Under the pieces are notes generated by a model. It saw only the letters and a program-made list of their open reading frames with translations. It had not been told where the DNA came from and made no database searches. Shown here in pieces: positions 8,801-16,923 of a DNA stretch of 64,000 nucleotides; within the stretch, counting starts at the first letter, position 1; the number at the start of each line of letters is the position of its first letter. The translations under genes were made by a program, and so were the position numbers. This DNA comes from an uncultured Flavobacterium sp. (lineage in GTDB: Bacteria; Bacteroidota; Bacteroidia; Flavobacteriales; Flavobacteriaceae), in contig CALTVC010000017.1 in NCBI GenBank assembly GCA_943912855.1, positions 1 through 64,000 of the forward strand. The letters run 5' to 3'.

Positions 8801-9640
8801 TTAGCTGGCAGAGTAACCTGTGCTGATACTTAACGCTCTGTTGTCGTTAATATCTGCGGTTAACAGGCTTATTTTTTGCTCGGCAAGTCCTACGGCATCC
8901 GCTCCAAGAAACAGATACAACGGTGCTTTTCCTGCCTCAACGGTTTCTATTATGGCAGCCACACCTTTTACCGGGTCACCACCCTGGTTACCGTCTATGC
9001 TTTCGGTATGTGCCTGCTCGCTCTGGCGTACGGCGGTATACTCGGCTATAGGGGTTTTGGCAATGGCTAGCGACGAACCTTTAAGGAAATTGGTACGGAA
9101 ATACCCAGGCAGTACCAGAGTAGTCTTAATACCAAACTCAGCTACCTCAGCAGCAAGTGATTCGGTAAAGCCCGCCATGGCAAACTTGGTAGCGCAGTAA
9201 ATACCCCACCCCGGAAAGTTACCGCTAACACCTGCTATAGAGGCAATGTTAATTATGTGTCCGCTCCCCTGCTTACGCAGTTGGGGCAACACTTTGCGAA
9301 TTACGTTTAGCGCACCGAATACGTTCACGTCGAAGTTGGTACGGGCTTCGGCATCGGTAAGTTCTTCAAGAGCGCCCAGTTGCCCGTAGCCGGCGTTGTT
9401 TACCACCACGTCTATAGTGCCAAATTTTATAATGGTGCTGTTTATGGCGGTTGCAACGCTGTCTTCATTAATAAGGTCTACTTCCAGCGGAAGCAGGTTT
9501 GGGTGTACACCTGCAGCTTTTTCAAGACCGGCAAGCGTGCGCGATGTGGCGGCTACATTGTGGCCTGCCTGTAATAATTGGGCAATGAATTCTAACCCAA
9601 GGCCCTGGCTGGCCCCGGTAATAAACCATGTCTTTTGCAT
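8801..9640 (-). CDS. Short-chain dehydrogenase/reductase (SDR), copy 1
   Basis: 279 aa classical SDR, NAD(P)-dependent oxidoreductase of unknown substrate. The Rossmann glycine motif TGASQGLG is at residues 7-14, NNAGYG near 82, the catalytic Ser in NIASIAG near 134 and the YxxxK motif in YCATKFA near 148. It is co-directional with and 20 bp downstream of a paralogous SDR (same length and same order of motifs), so the two form an operon from a tandem duplication, under or beside an AraC regulator. Confidence 0.9.
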   Translation of the reverse strand: MQKTWFITGASQGLGLEFIAQLLQAGHNVAATSRTLAGLEKAAGVHPNLLPLEVDLINEDSVATAINSTIIKFGTIDVVVNNAGYGQLGALEELTDAEARTNFDVNVFGALNVIRKVLPQLRKQGSGHIINIASIAGVSGNFPGWGIYCATKFAMAGFTESLAAEVAEFGIKTTLVLPGYFRTNFLKGSSLAIAKTPIAEYTAVRQSEQAHTESIDGNQGGDPVKGVAAIIETVEAGKAPLYLFLGADAVGLAEQKISLLTADINDNRALSISTGYSAS

Positions 9641-9660
9641 TTTGTAAGGATTTTTAACTG

Positions 9661-10500
9661 TTAATAGTCGGTAGAAAAACTCGTTTGTTTGTTGTTTTCA
9701 ATTTCCTGGATTAGTCCGTTTAGCTTAGAAATAGCGCGATTATACGCATCAGTACCCAGGAATAAGTGTACGGGAGGATTCGGGTCGAAACCGGCGGCAA
9801 TCATTACGGAAGCGGCTTTATCGGGGTCGCCCCCCTGCTGACCATGCATTGCCAGATAACGCTTGTGTGTAGCACGAATGTCTTCGTAAGCAGCTATAGG
9901 ATGTTCGGGTAACCTAAGAGAATCATCTGTAAGGAAATTGGTACGGAAACCACCCGGAGCTACGAGAACCGCTTTAATACCAAATGCTTTTACATCTTCG
10001 GCAAGTACTTCGGTAAGCCCGGTAACGGCAAACTTGGTCGCTGCATAAGGAGCCCAACCCGTAGCTGCGGCAAAACCTGCTATGGAAGATATATTAAGGA
10101 TATGCCCGCTCTGTTGCGCCCTCATATATGGTAGTGCGTGGCGTATGGTATTTATGGTACCGAAAACATTTACATCAAAAGCAGTGCGTATTTCGGCATC
10201 GGTAAGTTCTTCAAAGCTTCCGCCAATGCCATAGCCCGCGTTGTTTATAAGAACATCCAGGCTACCAAAAGTTTGTTGTGCAGTATCTATGGCTGTTTTT
10301 ACCGAAGCGTCATCGCCAAGGTTAGCGTACAACGGCAGGAAGTTTTCGGTTGAAACACCTACAGCTTTTATAAGCTCATCAGTATTACGGGATGTAGCGG
10401 CTACCTTTTGGCCTTTTTCAAGGAGTTGTTTTACAAGGCTCAGCCCAAGCCCTTTTGAAGCTCCGGTAATGAACCAGGTTTTTACAGTGCTGTGTTGCAT
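9661..10500 (-). CDS. Short-chain dehydrogenase/reductase (SDR), copy 2
   Basis: 279 aa classical SDR. TGASKGLGLSL is near residue 13, NNAGYGIGG near 90, NISSIAGFA near 138 and YAATKFAVTG near 152, so the Ser-Tyr-Lys catalytic set is intact. It is the first gene of the SDR pair, with a -7 element 26 bp upstream of its ATG. The paralogue directly downstream is of equal length. Substrate unknown; the AraC regulator just upstream on the same strand suggests inducible expression. Confidence 0.9.
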   Translation of the reverse strand: MQHSTVKTWFITGASKGLGLSLVKQLLEKGQKVAATSRNTDELIKAVGVSTENFLPLYANLGDDASVKTAIDTAQQTFGSLDVLINNAGYGIGGSFEELTDAEIRTAFDVNVFGTINTIRHALPYMRAQQSGHILNISSIAGFAAATGWAPYAATKFAVTGLTEVLAEDVKAFGIKAVLVAPGGFRTNFLTDDSLRLPEHPIAAYEDIRATHKRYLAMHGQQGGDPDKAASVMIAAGFDPNPPVHLFLGTDAYNRAISKLNGLIQEIENNKQTSFSTDY

Positions 10501-10525
10501 GATTACATTGTTTTGATTTACAATG

Positions 10526-10533
10526 CAAAGGTA
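10526..10533 (-). promoter_or_regulatory. -7 element of SDR operon
   Basis: TACCTTTG on the minus strand, 25 bp before the SDR ATG, matches TAnnTTTG. Confidence 0.55.
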
Positions 10534-10585
10534 TAGCAGGCATAAAGGGCTACGTTAGCCCCAATCAAACCAAAAATTGCAAAAA

Positions 10586-11476
10586 TCAAACAATCCTGAA
10601 ACTTCGTGGTGTTTCGCCTGTATGTTTCTTAAAAAAATTATTGAAATGACTTGGTTCTTCAAAGCCAAGACTGTTGCTTATTTCGGCTACATTCCAGTCG
10701 GTATGCTTCAGCAAAGCCTTAGCTTCATCGGCAAGACGCTCGCCAATGAGCGTAGAAGTTGTTTTGCCTGTGGTAGCCTTAACTGCACGGTTCAGGTGGT
10801 TTACGTGCACAGAAAGCGCATCGGCATATTCGGCAGCTGACCTCATATTCATTTTGTGCGAAGGCGTTTCTACCGGAAACTGGCGTTCCAGCAACTCCCT
10901 GAATACCGATGTAATACGGGTATTGGCATTAGGATGCTCATATATGCTATTATTCGCCTCCGTTTTCATAGCAAGGTGAATCATCTCGGTCAAATAGCTG
11001 TGCAGCAAGTCGTACTTAAATGGATAATCGCTTTCTATTTCGGTAAGCATTTTTTCAAATAATGCCGAAAACGCCTCATCCTGAATATCATTCAGCGTGT
11101 AGGCAGGCTTACCCCCGGGCGCGAACATAGGGAGTTCATTTAATGGTATACGAGATTTTTCGGTAAAGAAACCCGGCGTAAAAATGCAGAAATACCCGTG
11201 CGGATCGGGTGCCAGGTATTCCCACGTATAGGGTACCTGCGGGTTAAAGAATATGAGTGACACGCCATTTACCTCAATACTCTTATCGGCATAGTGGTAG
11301 CGATTATGCCCTTTGAGCAAGGTTACCTTATAATAATCGCGACGCGCGTAGTGTATGGGACCGTGGGTACAATCCTCCAGCCTGAAAACATTCATATGCC
11401 CGGTGATTTTATTCAATCCTTCAGGAATGGGACGCTGCTTGTCTAAATAAAACTGTTCTATGCTTTCTGTTTTCAT
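10586..11476 (-). CDS. AraC family transcriptional regulator
   Basis: 296 aa from ATG 11476 (MKTESIEQFY); a further in-frame ATG 8 codons upstream would overlap the promoter -7 element. The N-terminal half is a cupin-like effector/dimerization domain (HYADKSIEVNGVSLIFFNP region, near 70-90). The last 100 residues carry the double helix-turn-helix, with YADALSVHVNHLNRAVKATT in the first unit and the typical FxExSHFNNFFKKHTGETPRSFR closing motif. It likely controls the SDR pair that follows on the same strand after 85 bp; that link is inference. Confidence 0.9.
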   Translation of the reverse strand: MKTESIEQFYLDKQRPIPEGLNKITGHMNVFRLEDCTHGPIHYARRDYYKVTLLKGHNRYHYADKSIEVNGVSLIFFNPQVPYTWEYLAPDPHGYFCIFTPGFFTEKSRIPLNELPMFAPGGKPAYTLNDIQDEAFSALFEKMLTEIESDYPFKYDLLHSYLTEMIHLAMKTEANNSIYEHPNANTRITSVFRELLERQFPVETPSHKMNMRSAAEYADALSVHVNHLNRAVKATTGKTTSTLIGERLADEAKALLKHTDWNVAEISNSLGFEEPSHFNNFFKKHTGETPRSFRIV

Positions 11477-11501
11477 ACTATTGCGTATTGCGATATTCAA
11501 A

Positions 11502-11509
11502 CAAAGGTA
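11502..11509 (-). promoter_or_regulatory. -7 element of araC-type gene
   Basis: TACCTTTG on the minus strand, 25 bp before the chosen ATG at 11476. Confidence 0.5.
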
Positions 11510-11590
11510 ATGATTTTTGGTTTTCCGTATAGGTACTGATTACACGAATTGGCAATGATATAAGCAAAAGAATAACAGGCTTTATCATTT

Positions 11591-11742
11591 GAGATGTCTC
11601 CACTCCGCTGCGCTACGGTCGACATGGAACAGTGCTCTTTACTACATAAAGGATTCAGTAGACACGGAACAGCGTTCTTTATTACATTAAGGCATAATGG
11701 TTCTTCCATTTTGAGCGCAACGCAACGGAGTCGAAAAATCTC
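11591..11742. repeat. REP/MITE-like inverted repeat element
   Basis: Arms 11591-11629 and 11704-11742 are inverted copies (30 of 39 positions identical by my alignment; each starts GAGAT and ends ATGGAA). Between and overlapping them are two head-to-tail 40-bp units, 11621-11660 and 11661-11700 (GACAyGGAACAGyGyTCTTTAyTACAT...). No coding capacity; looks like a non-autonomous or REP-type element. Confidence 0.65.
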
Positions 11743-11763
11743 TTTTCGTAAACTAAATAGGGA

Positions 11764-11779
11764 TATACTATATAGTATA
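11764..11779. repeat. 16-bp perfect palindrome
   Basis: TATACTATATAGTATA reads the same on both strands. It could be a regulator site, but it lies 400 bp from the nearest start. Confidence 0.4.
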
Positions 11780-11920
11780 CTTTGGTACTTGTATTACATT
11801 AAAAGTTAGCATTAATCCCTGAAAACAGTGGCTAATCGACATCGGAATTTTCGTATTAACCATTCAGCCCTGTAAAAATACCGTTTAACATAAATTTAAA
11901 AAACCAATGTATTTATATAC

Positions 11921-11928
11921 TACTTTTG
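11921..11928 (+). promoter_or_regulatory. -7 element of the kinase leader
   Basis: TACTTTTG fits TAnnTTTG; it would start a transcript of about 220 nt up to the terminator at 12131-12156. Confidence 0.45.
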
Positions 11929-11964
11929 AACTGTAATCAATTAATAACCACATACCAATTCAAA

Positions 11965-12027
11965 ATGATAGCAATAGTAGTACACGTAATCAAAGTTTCC
12001 GTACATTTTATAGTTTCTTTGTTTTAA
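11965..12027 (+). CDS. Possible 20-aa hydrophobic leader peptide
   Basis: ATG to TAA frame of 20 codons encoding a Val/Ile/Phe-rich peptide that starts MIAIVVHVIK. It begins 37 bp after a -7 element and lies in the leader of the sensor kinase. It could be a leader or membrane peptide, or chance. Confidence 0.25.
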   Translation: MIAIVVHVIKVSVHFIVSLF

Positions 12028-12130
12028 GCTATATAAATAATAAGGTCATCAATCAAAAAACCGGCAGTTGCAGGACTAATCAACCTGCCTTCACAGCGCG
12101 CCGAAAGAGTAAAATTTGAGTTAAGTTAGG

Positions 12131-12162
12131 AAGGCAGTGTACGCACTGCCTTTATTATTTTT
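12131..12162 (+). terminator. Terminator/attenuator 5' of the sensor kinase
   Basis: Perfect 9-bp stem AAGGCAGTG/CACTGCCTT with TACG loop, then a T-rich tract. The kinase ATG follows at 12168, so read-through or an internal promoter is needed. Confidence 0.65.
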
Positions 12163-12167
12163 AAGCC

Positions 12168-13250
12168 ATGACGTTTATAAACAAAGTTAAGTATCACATA
12201 TATACAGTAATAGGTTTCTTTACGTACATCCTTTGTACGCTTACCGCCATTAAGATATATATTAAGGTAAACATGGAAACCAAAGATATGACTAACCTCT
12301 ACGAGTCTATATGGTATTATGTAGCGGAAGGCATGGTATGTAGTTTTTTAGCATATCTGCTCTCTATTCCGTTATTATGGGTGGTAGAAAAGAATTCTGA
12401 TTTCAGCCGTTACCGTACCGCTATGGGCGGAAAAGTACTACTTACATTTGTAGGTATTCAGGTAGCATATACTCTTGCTTTATGGCCTATACTTTCTATT
12501 GTAAACAAGGCAATGACAGGTAAGGTAATGGATGTTCCTGCTTATGTAAAAATATTAAACATGTCTTACTTTGCAGCCATGTACCTCATTTGGCTTTTTA
12601 CCATCATTACCATTAAACTGGTATTGCACCTTAAAGAGGTGGGCATAAAACAGCTACAGCTTGAAAATAACCTGCGCGACTCTCAGCTGAACACACTTAA
12701 AGGGCAGATAAACCCGCACTTTATGTTTAACAGCCTGAACAATATACGCGGACTGATACTTGAAGATACCACACGCGCACGCGACATTATAACCCGCCTG
12801 AGCGAAATGCTGCGTTACAGCCTTACCAAGAACGACGTTAATACCATTCTGCTTAAAGAAGAACTGCAAACCGTAGAAAACTACATAGAAATAAGCAAAA
12901 TACAGTTTGAAAACCGCTTGGAATTCAGCGAAGACATAAATCCCGAAACCCTGAACATAGCCATACCGCCCATGGTGGTACAGATGCTTGTAGAAAATGC
13001 CGTAAAACACGGTATAGGTAAGCTCAAGGATGGCGGGCTTGTAAAACTTTCTGTACAGATAACCTCCGAAAACCAGCTACACATAGCGGTACTGAATTCG
13101 GGTAAGCTGGTTATGGAAGAAGGTGGCACCCGCCTTGGGCTGGAAAACATACGTAAGCGCCTTTATCTTATCTTTGGCGATAAGGCACATTTTACACTGG
13201 AAGAAAAAACCGATTTTGTTGAAGCCTGTATAATACTACCCATAGCATGA
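12168..13250 (+). CDS. LytS/YehU-type sensor histidine kinase
   Basis: 360 aa. About four membrane helices occupy residues 8-150, then the His_kinase (PF06580-type) domain: phospho-acceptor region with QINPHFMFNSLNNI near 182-195, and a GHKL ATPase domain with NAVKHGIG near 277 and GLENIRKRL near 325. The stop overlaps the next gene's start (ATGA, 4 bp), so kinase and regulator are co-translated. Signal unknown. The gene lies just behind a terminator-bearing leader, which suggests attenuation or that the leader is a separate small RNA. Confidence 0.9.
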   Translation: MTFINKVKYHIYTVIGFFTYILCTLTAIKIYIKVNMETKDMTNLYESIWYYVAEGMVCSFLAYLLSIPLLWVVEKNSDFSRYRTAMGGKVLLTFVGIQVAYTLALWPILSIVNKAMTGKVMDVPAYVKILNMSYFAAMYLIWLFTIITIKLVLHLKEVGIKQLQLENNLRDSQLNTLKGQINPHFMFNSLNNIRGLILEDTTRARDIITRLSEMLRYSLTKNDVNTILLKEELQTVENYIEISKIQFENRLEFSEDINPETLNIAIPPMVVQMLVENAVKHGIGKLKDGGLVKLSVQITSENQLHIAVLNSGKLVMEEGGTRLGLENIRKRLYLIFGDKAHFTLEEKTDFVEACIILPIA

Positions 13251-13984
13251 ACAACATCAGGACCATAATAGTAGAAGATTCAAGGCTGGCACGCAATGAG
13301 CTGCGCGAGCTTATAAAACAACACCCCGAAATAGACGTCATAGCCGAAGCCGAAAACGTAGATCAGGCATACGAACTGATAACCAAACTGCAACCACATC
13401 TTATTTTTCTGGACATAAACATGCCGGGCAAAGACGGATTTCAGCTTTTAGAAATGCTGGACGATGTGCCTATGGTGGTGTTTACCACGGCGTTTGACGA
13501 ATATGCCATTCGCTCGTTTGAATACAACGCGCTGGATTACCTGCTAAAGCCCATTAACGAAAAACGTTTTGCCGATGCCGTAGAAAAGGTTAAATCAAAA
13601 CTGGTGGCACAGGTACAGGTTCCTGAAGCGTCGCTAAGCCAGGGCATGCTGAACGAAAACAGCCAGATTTTTATTAAGGATGGCGAAAAGTGTTGGCTGG
13701 TTAAAGCAACTGATATTCAGCTGTGCGAAATTGTAGGCAACTACACCCGTGTGTATTTTAACGGCAACCGTCCGCTGATATACAAATCACTCAACCAGGT
13801 GGAAGAACGCCTGCCACAGCACATATTTTTCAGAGCAAATCGTCAGCAAATAATTAACCTCCAATACATACAAAGCGTAGACAACGCCCTGAGCGGTAAA
13901 CTCGCCGCCCTTATGCAAAACGGCATTGAGGTAGAAATATCACGCAGGCAATCCGTACTCTTTAAAGACATGCTGAGTCTTTGA
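13247..13984 (+). CDS. LytTR-type response regulator
   Basis: 245 aa. A receiver domain spans 1-120, with the acidic pair near ED at residues 9-10, phospho-acceptor Asp in FLDINMPGKDG near 56 and the Lys of LLKPI near 105. A LytTR DNA-binding domain covers about 140-245 (EIVGNYTRVYF, PQHIFFRANRQQIINL). It is the partner of the kinase whose stop it overlaps. LytTR regulators bind short direct repeats; the target may be the adjacent convergent GH85 gene, but nothing in the sequence proves it. Confidence 0.92.
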   Translation: MNNIRTIIVEDSRLARNELRELIKQHPEIDVIAEAENVDQAYELITKLQPHLIFLDINMPGKDGFQLLEMLDDVPMVVFTTAFDEYAIRSFEYNALDYLLKPINEKRFADAVEKVKSKLVAQVQVPEASLSQGMLNENSQIFIKDGEKCWLVKATDIQLCEIVGNYTRVYFNGNRPLIYKSLNQVEERLPQHIFFRANRQQIINLQYIQSVDNALSGKLAALMQNGIEVEISRRQSVLFKDMLSL

Positions 13985-14020
13985 TTTTGATTTAGTATTA
14001 CTTACTTGACAGACAAAACA

Positions 14021-14046
14021 AAGGCGGGAATAAATCCCGCCTTTGT
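14021..14046. terminator. Bidirectional terminator
   Basis: Stem AAGGCGGGA/TCCCGCCTT between the convergent regulator and GH85 genes. Confidence 0.85.
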
Positions 14047-14055
14047 CATTTAATT

Positions 14056-16044
14056 CTATTTTATAAAAATCTTCTGTGTGTCTGTCATGTTGCGGGCATC
14101 GGTAAACTTAACCAGATACATGCCGCTACTCAGTCCGCTAGTTTCAGGTTTATAGGTTGAGCCGTTTGCTACAAAGCTGCCGTTTCGCATTACCTTTCCT
14201 TGTAAATCAAAAATGGTAAACGTTACTTTACCTGATGCAGGCTTGTTAATGCTGAACGCTACTCCCCCATCCTGCGGATAAATTACCGTAACAAGTTGCT
14301 TGCCCATATCGTAAGCCTGTGTGGCAAGCTCCTCGTCCTGATACACTTTAAGTCCGCCAAAACTTGCCGAGTAACCGCTTTGGGTTTGCTCAGGGCTAAA
14401 ACGCAATCCTATAGCCGCTATTTCTTTACCGTTATATGACGGTGGTAACACTACCTTTTCGGTACGCCACAAAGTATTAGGTGGTTCGGTCATATCAAAC
14501 TCCACACGCTGCGTAGGATTATCGGCAAAAATCACTAACAATTTCTTATAGCTCGCGGTGCGGGTAATGACATCTATTACCGTTCCCGGTACTACGGTGA
14601 GTTTGGTCTTGTACAGCATAAGGTCGGCAGGGGCATCACTCATAACCGCGCCTGATATTTTTATAGAGTTTCCTCCGTTGTAAGCATCGTCAAAATCCCA
14701 TTTCGCTTCAAGAAGCGCGCCCGGAGAAAACGCCCACGTCCAGGTAGGCAAAATGTTTTGCTGGTTCATATCGTGCCAGTCGGTAACTTCGGTAATATCT
14801 CCGTTAACAAATTTCCTCCTGCCGTGACCTGTAGAAAAATTCGTTTCAAACGGCATCGTAGTAATGACCGATGTTTCAGGGATCCAGTTGCTAAGCCCTT
14901 TAAAGTTGGTTGCATCTACCGTAGCCGGGTTGCGGTCGTATCCACTAAAAAGGTGGTTCTCTGAGCTGTAAAACGAATCTACATCGGTAGGGTCATTATT
15001 AAAATTGGTAAAGCCCGAATAATTGTACAGGCAGTTAGTAGCAAATAAACCTAAGGATGTATATGGTGTAGTAGCATCTTCATGCAGGCCATTCATAAAA
15101 GCATTACCATTTGTGGCAAAACTGCCCTGATTACGCCCCGGCCAGATGTCGGCTCCTGTAAATACATCAAATTCAGAGCGCCCTATAGTCCTAGCCCTGG
15201 TACGTGATGCAGTAGGATAGCTTGACCCCGACCAGAAGAAGTTAATGAACATACTGCTGCTTACACGGGTTTCGTAACCATTGGTTGTATTACCATCCTG
15301 GTCATCCTGAAGAAAAGCACTGTTATTAGCGTTAAGCCTGTTTTGCCAGCCTACGGCACCAGTTAGACGCATGGCATCGTACCACATCACTTCTTTACCC
15401 AAAGCCTCTACCTGAGCGGTAAGGTCGCGTACAAAATCGTGCATCAAACTTGCTACGGCAGATGTAGTTGCTGTTTCCTGGTTAATGAACCAACCGTCAA
15501 ATTTATAGTACTGCATCATGGCCACAAGCTTAGGTATTACTATGAAGTTACCCGATCCATCCTGCTCCAGGAAGCTTTGCAGTGTAGCGGTAGACCCGCC
15601 GTAAGCCGTGGGTGAAAAGAAAATATCGCCAAAAATCTTAACCCCGTTCTTGTGCGCAGCATTAGCCCATGGCGATGACGGCAACTGTACCGTTTGGGTA
15701 GATGTACCGCCAAACCATACAAACTTGTCTATATACTGCCAATGGGTAAAGTTATAGAGGTTAAACTGCCCCTGCTCGCCGTGGTAGTTACCAAAGTTGT
15801 TCATACCATCGGGCAGGTAGGCAATTTGCATGTTGCTGTTCAGGTCGGGGTTAAACTGCGTGGCAGTGTTTGTAAAACGTGTAGCCAGAGGCACGGTGCT
15901 TATCAGGTCAACCGAAGCAGTAGGCCCATCTTGTGTCCATGCCTTCAGTTCGGGTATGGTAAGTATGTAGGGCGCGGTATTTATAATCTGCGCAAAAAGG
16001 CTTCCGCCAAAAAGCAGGGTACTAAGCAGGGTAATTTTCTTCAA
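14056..16044 (-). CDS. Secreted GH85 endo-beta-N-acetylglucosaminidase with T9SS sorting domain
   Basis: 662 aa if started at TTG 16044, which gives a clean signal peptide (LKKITLLSTLLFGGSLFAQ); the ATG 21 codons upstream gives a poor N-terminus. The GH85 pattern is present: the SSPWANAAHKNGVKIFGDIF strand and YKFDGWFINQE near residues 182-188, where Asn and Glu are the family's catalytic pair. The central part includes SEFDVFTGADIWPGR. The last 75 residues are a type A T9SS sorting domain (GKVTFTIFDLQGKVM...GMYLVKFTD). GH85 enzymes cut the chitobiose core of N-glycans, so this is probably a glycoprotein deglycosylase exported to the cell surface or medium. Confidence 0.85.
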   Translation of the reverse strand: MKKITLLSTLLFGGSLFAQIINTAPYILTIPELKAWTQDGPTASVDLISTVPLATRFTNTATQFNPDLNSNMQIAYLPDGMNNFGNYHGEQGQFNLYNFTHWQYIDKFVWFGGTSTQTVQLPSSPWANAAHKNGVKIFGDIFFSPTAYGGSTATLQSFLEQDGSGNFIVIPKLVAMMQYYKFDGWFINQETATTSAVASLMHDFVRDLTAQVEALGKEVMWYDAMRLTGAVGWQNRLNANNSAFLQDDQDGNTTNGYETRVSSSMFINFFWSGSSYPTASRTRARTIGRSEFDVFTGADIWPGRNQGSFATNGNAFMNGLHEDATTPYTSLGLFATNCLYNYSGFTNFNNDPTDVDSFYSSENHLFSGYDRNPATVDATNFKGLSNWIPETSVITTMPFETNFSTGHGRRKFVNGDITEVTDWHDMNQQNILPTWTWAFSPGALLEAKWDFDDAYNGGNSIKISGAVMSDAPADLMLYKTKLTVVPGTVIDVITRTASYKKLLVIFADNPTQRVEFDMTEPPNTLWRTEKVVLPPSYNGKEIAAIGLRFSPEQTQSGYSASFGGLKVYQDEELATQAYDMGKQLVTVIYPQDGGVAFSINKPASGKVTFTIFDLQGKVMRNGSFVANGSTYKPETSGLSSGMYLVKFTDARNMTDTQKIFIK

Positions 16045-16247
16045 GGTAGTATCGTTTTTTCTGAATATTATTTCGTAAAAATAAACTTTAAGACGAAAGT
16101 TCAACAATAAAAATCTTAAATAAAACAGAATATAACATCAAAACTCTATAAAGTTACATCAATAACGAATGCCCTATAAATGAAAAAAAGGCACATGAGT
16201 TTTTACGCATAAAGTTGTAAATTTAGTTAATCAAAAAAGCCAATACG

Positions 16248-16763
16248 ATGTACATTGCAGAAACCTCACGCCTGCTACTGCGACAACTCACAGAGCAAGA
16301 TGCCGAGCATTTTTATAATCTGAACCTAGATCCTGAGGTGTTGCAATTTACAGGTGACAGCGTATTTGAAAGCATTAAGGCAGCACGCATATTCCTCGAA
16401 TCTTATCAGGGTGTATATAACAAATATGGTATTGGTAGATGGGCTGTTATCCGAAAAACAGATAACGCATTTTTAGGCTGGTGCGGACTCAAGTACAGTG
16501 AAGATACTAAAGAATATGATTTAGGCTTCCGGTTTTTTAAAGAACACTGGTGCCAAGGTTATGCAACCGAAGCCGCCATAGCTTCATTACGGCTTGGTTT
16601 TAATGAGTTTTCCATACAAGAAATCATAGGCAGGGCTATGCAAATGAACAGTGCCAGTATAAGGGTTTTAGAAAAATTCGGTATGAAATTCCGTAATTTC
16701 TTTGATTTTGATGGTGATGATGGCGTTGTATATTCCATACAAAAGGGCGAGTTCGCATTCTAA
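16248..16763 (+). CDS. GNAT family N-acetyltransferase
   Basis: 171 aa of the RimJ/RimL-like GNAT type. It starts with TSRLLLRQLTEQDAEHFYNL, has an AVIRKTDNAFLGWCGLKY strand, the acetyl-CoA loop region YDLGFRFFKEHWCQGYATEA near 95-115 and the closing NSASIRVLEKFGMKF near 140. Acceptor substrate unknown. Monocistronic. Confidence 0.88.
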   Translation: MYIAETSRLLLRQLTEQDAEHFYNLNLDPEVLQFTGDSVFESIKAARIFLESYQGVYNKYGIGRWAVIRKTDNAFLGWCGLKYSEDTKEYDLGFRFFKEHWCQGYATEAAIASLRLGFNEFSIQEIIGRAMQMNSASIRVLEKFGMKFRNFFDFDGDDGVVYSIQKGEFAF

Positions 16764-16828
16764 AAACTGTATTTACTTTTATATTATAATTACAGGACAA
16801 TTTTAAAGGTTAAAATATAAAATCATAA

Positions 16829-16850
16829 AAAATTATGCGTGCATAATTTT
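16829..16850. promoter_or_regulatory. Probable MarR operator before the acyl-CoA synthetase gene
   Basis: Palindrome with two 10-bp arms around a GT centre, core ATTATGCGTGCATAAT. Nearly the same core occurs before marR (22513-22531). The site is 74 bp before the start codon. Confidence 0.6.
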
Positions 16851-16923
16851 ATTATCCTAATTTTAGGGCAGAATAATTTTTTTTTCATAATTTGCATAGA
16901 AGAAAAATACTGACCTTACAACT

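Larger units (their letters stand above)
11477..12167. other. Repeat-rich intergenic gap
   Basis: 691 bp. In order: AraC -7 element (11502-11509, minus), an inverted-repeat element with an internal 40-bp duplication (11591-11742), a 16-bp perfect palindrome (11764-11779), a plus-strand -7 element (11921-11928), a 20-codon frame (11965-12027), a small hairpin (about 12070-12092) and a terminator (12131-12156) ending 12 bp before the kinase gene. Confidence 0.6.
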
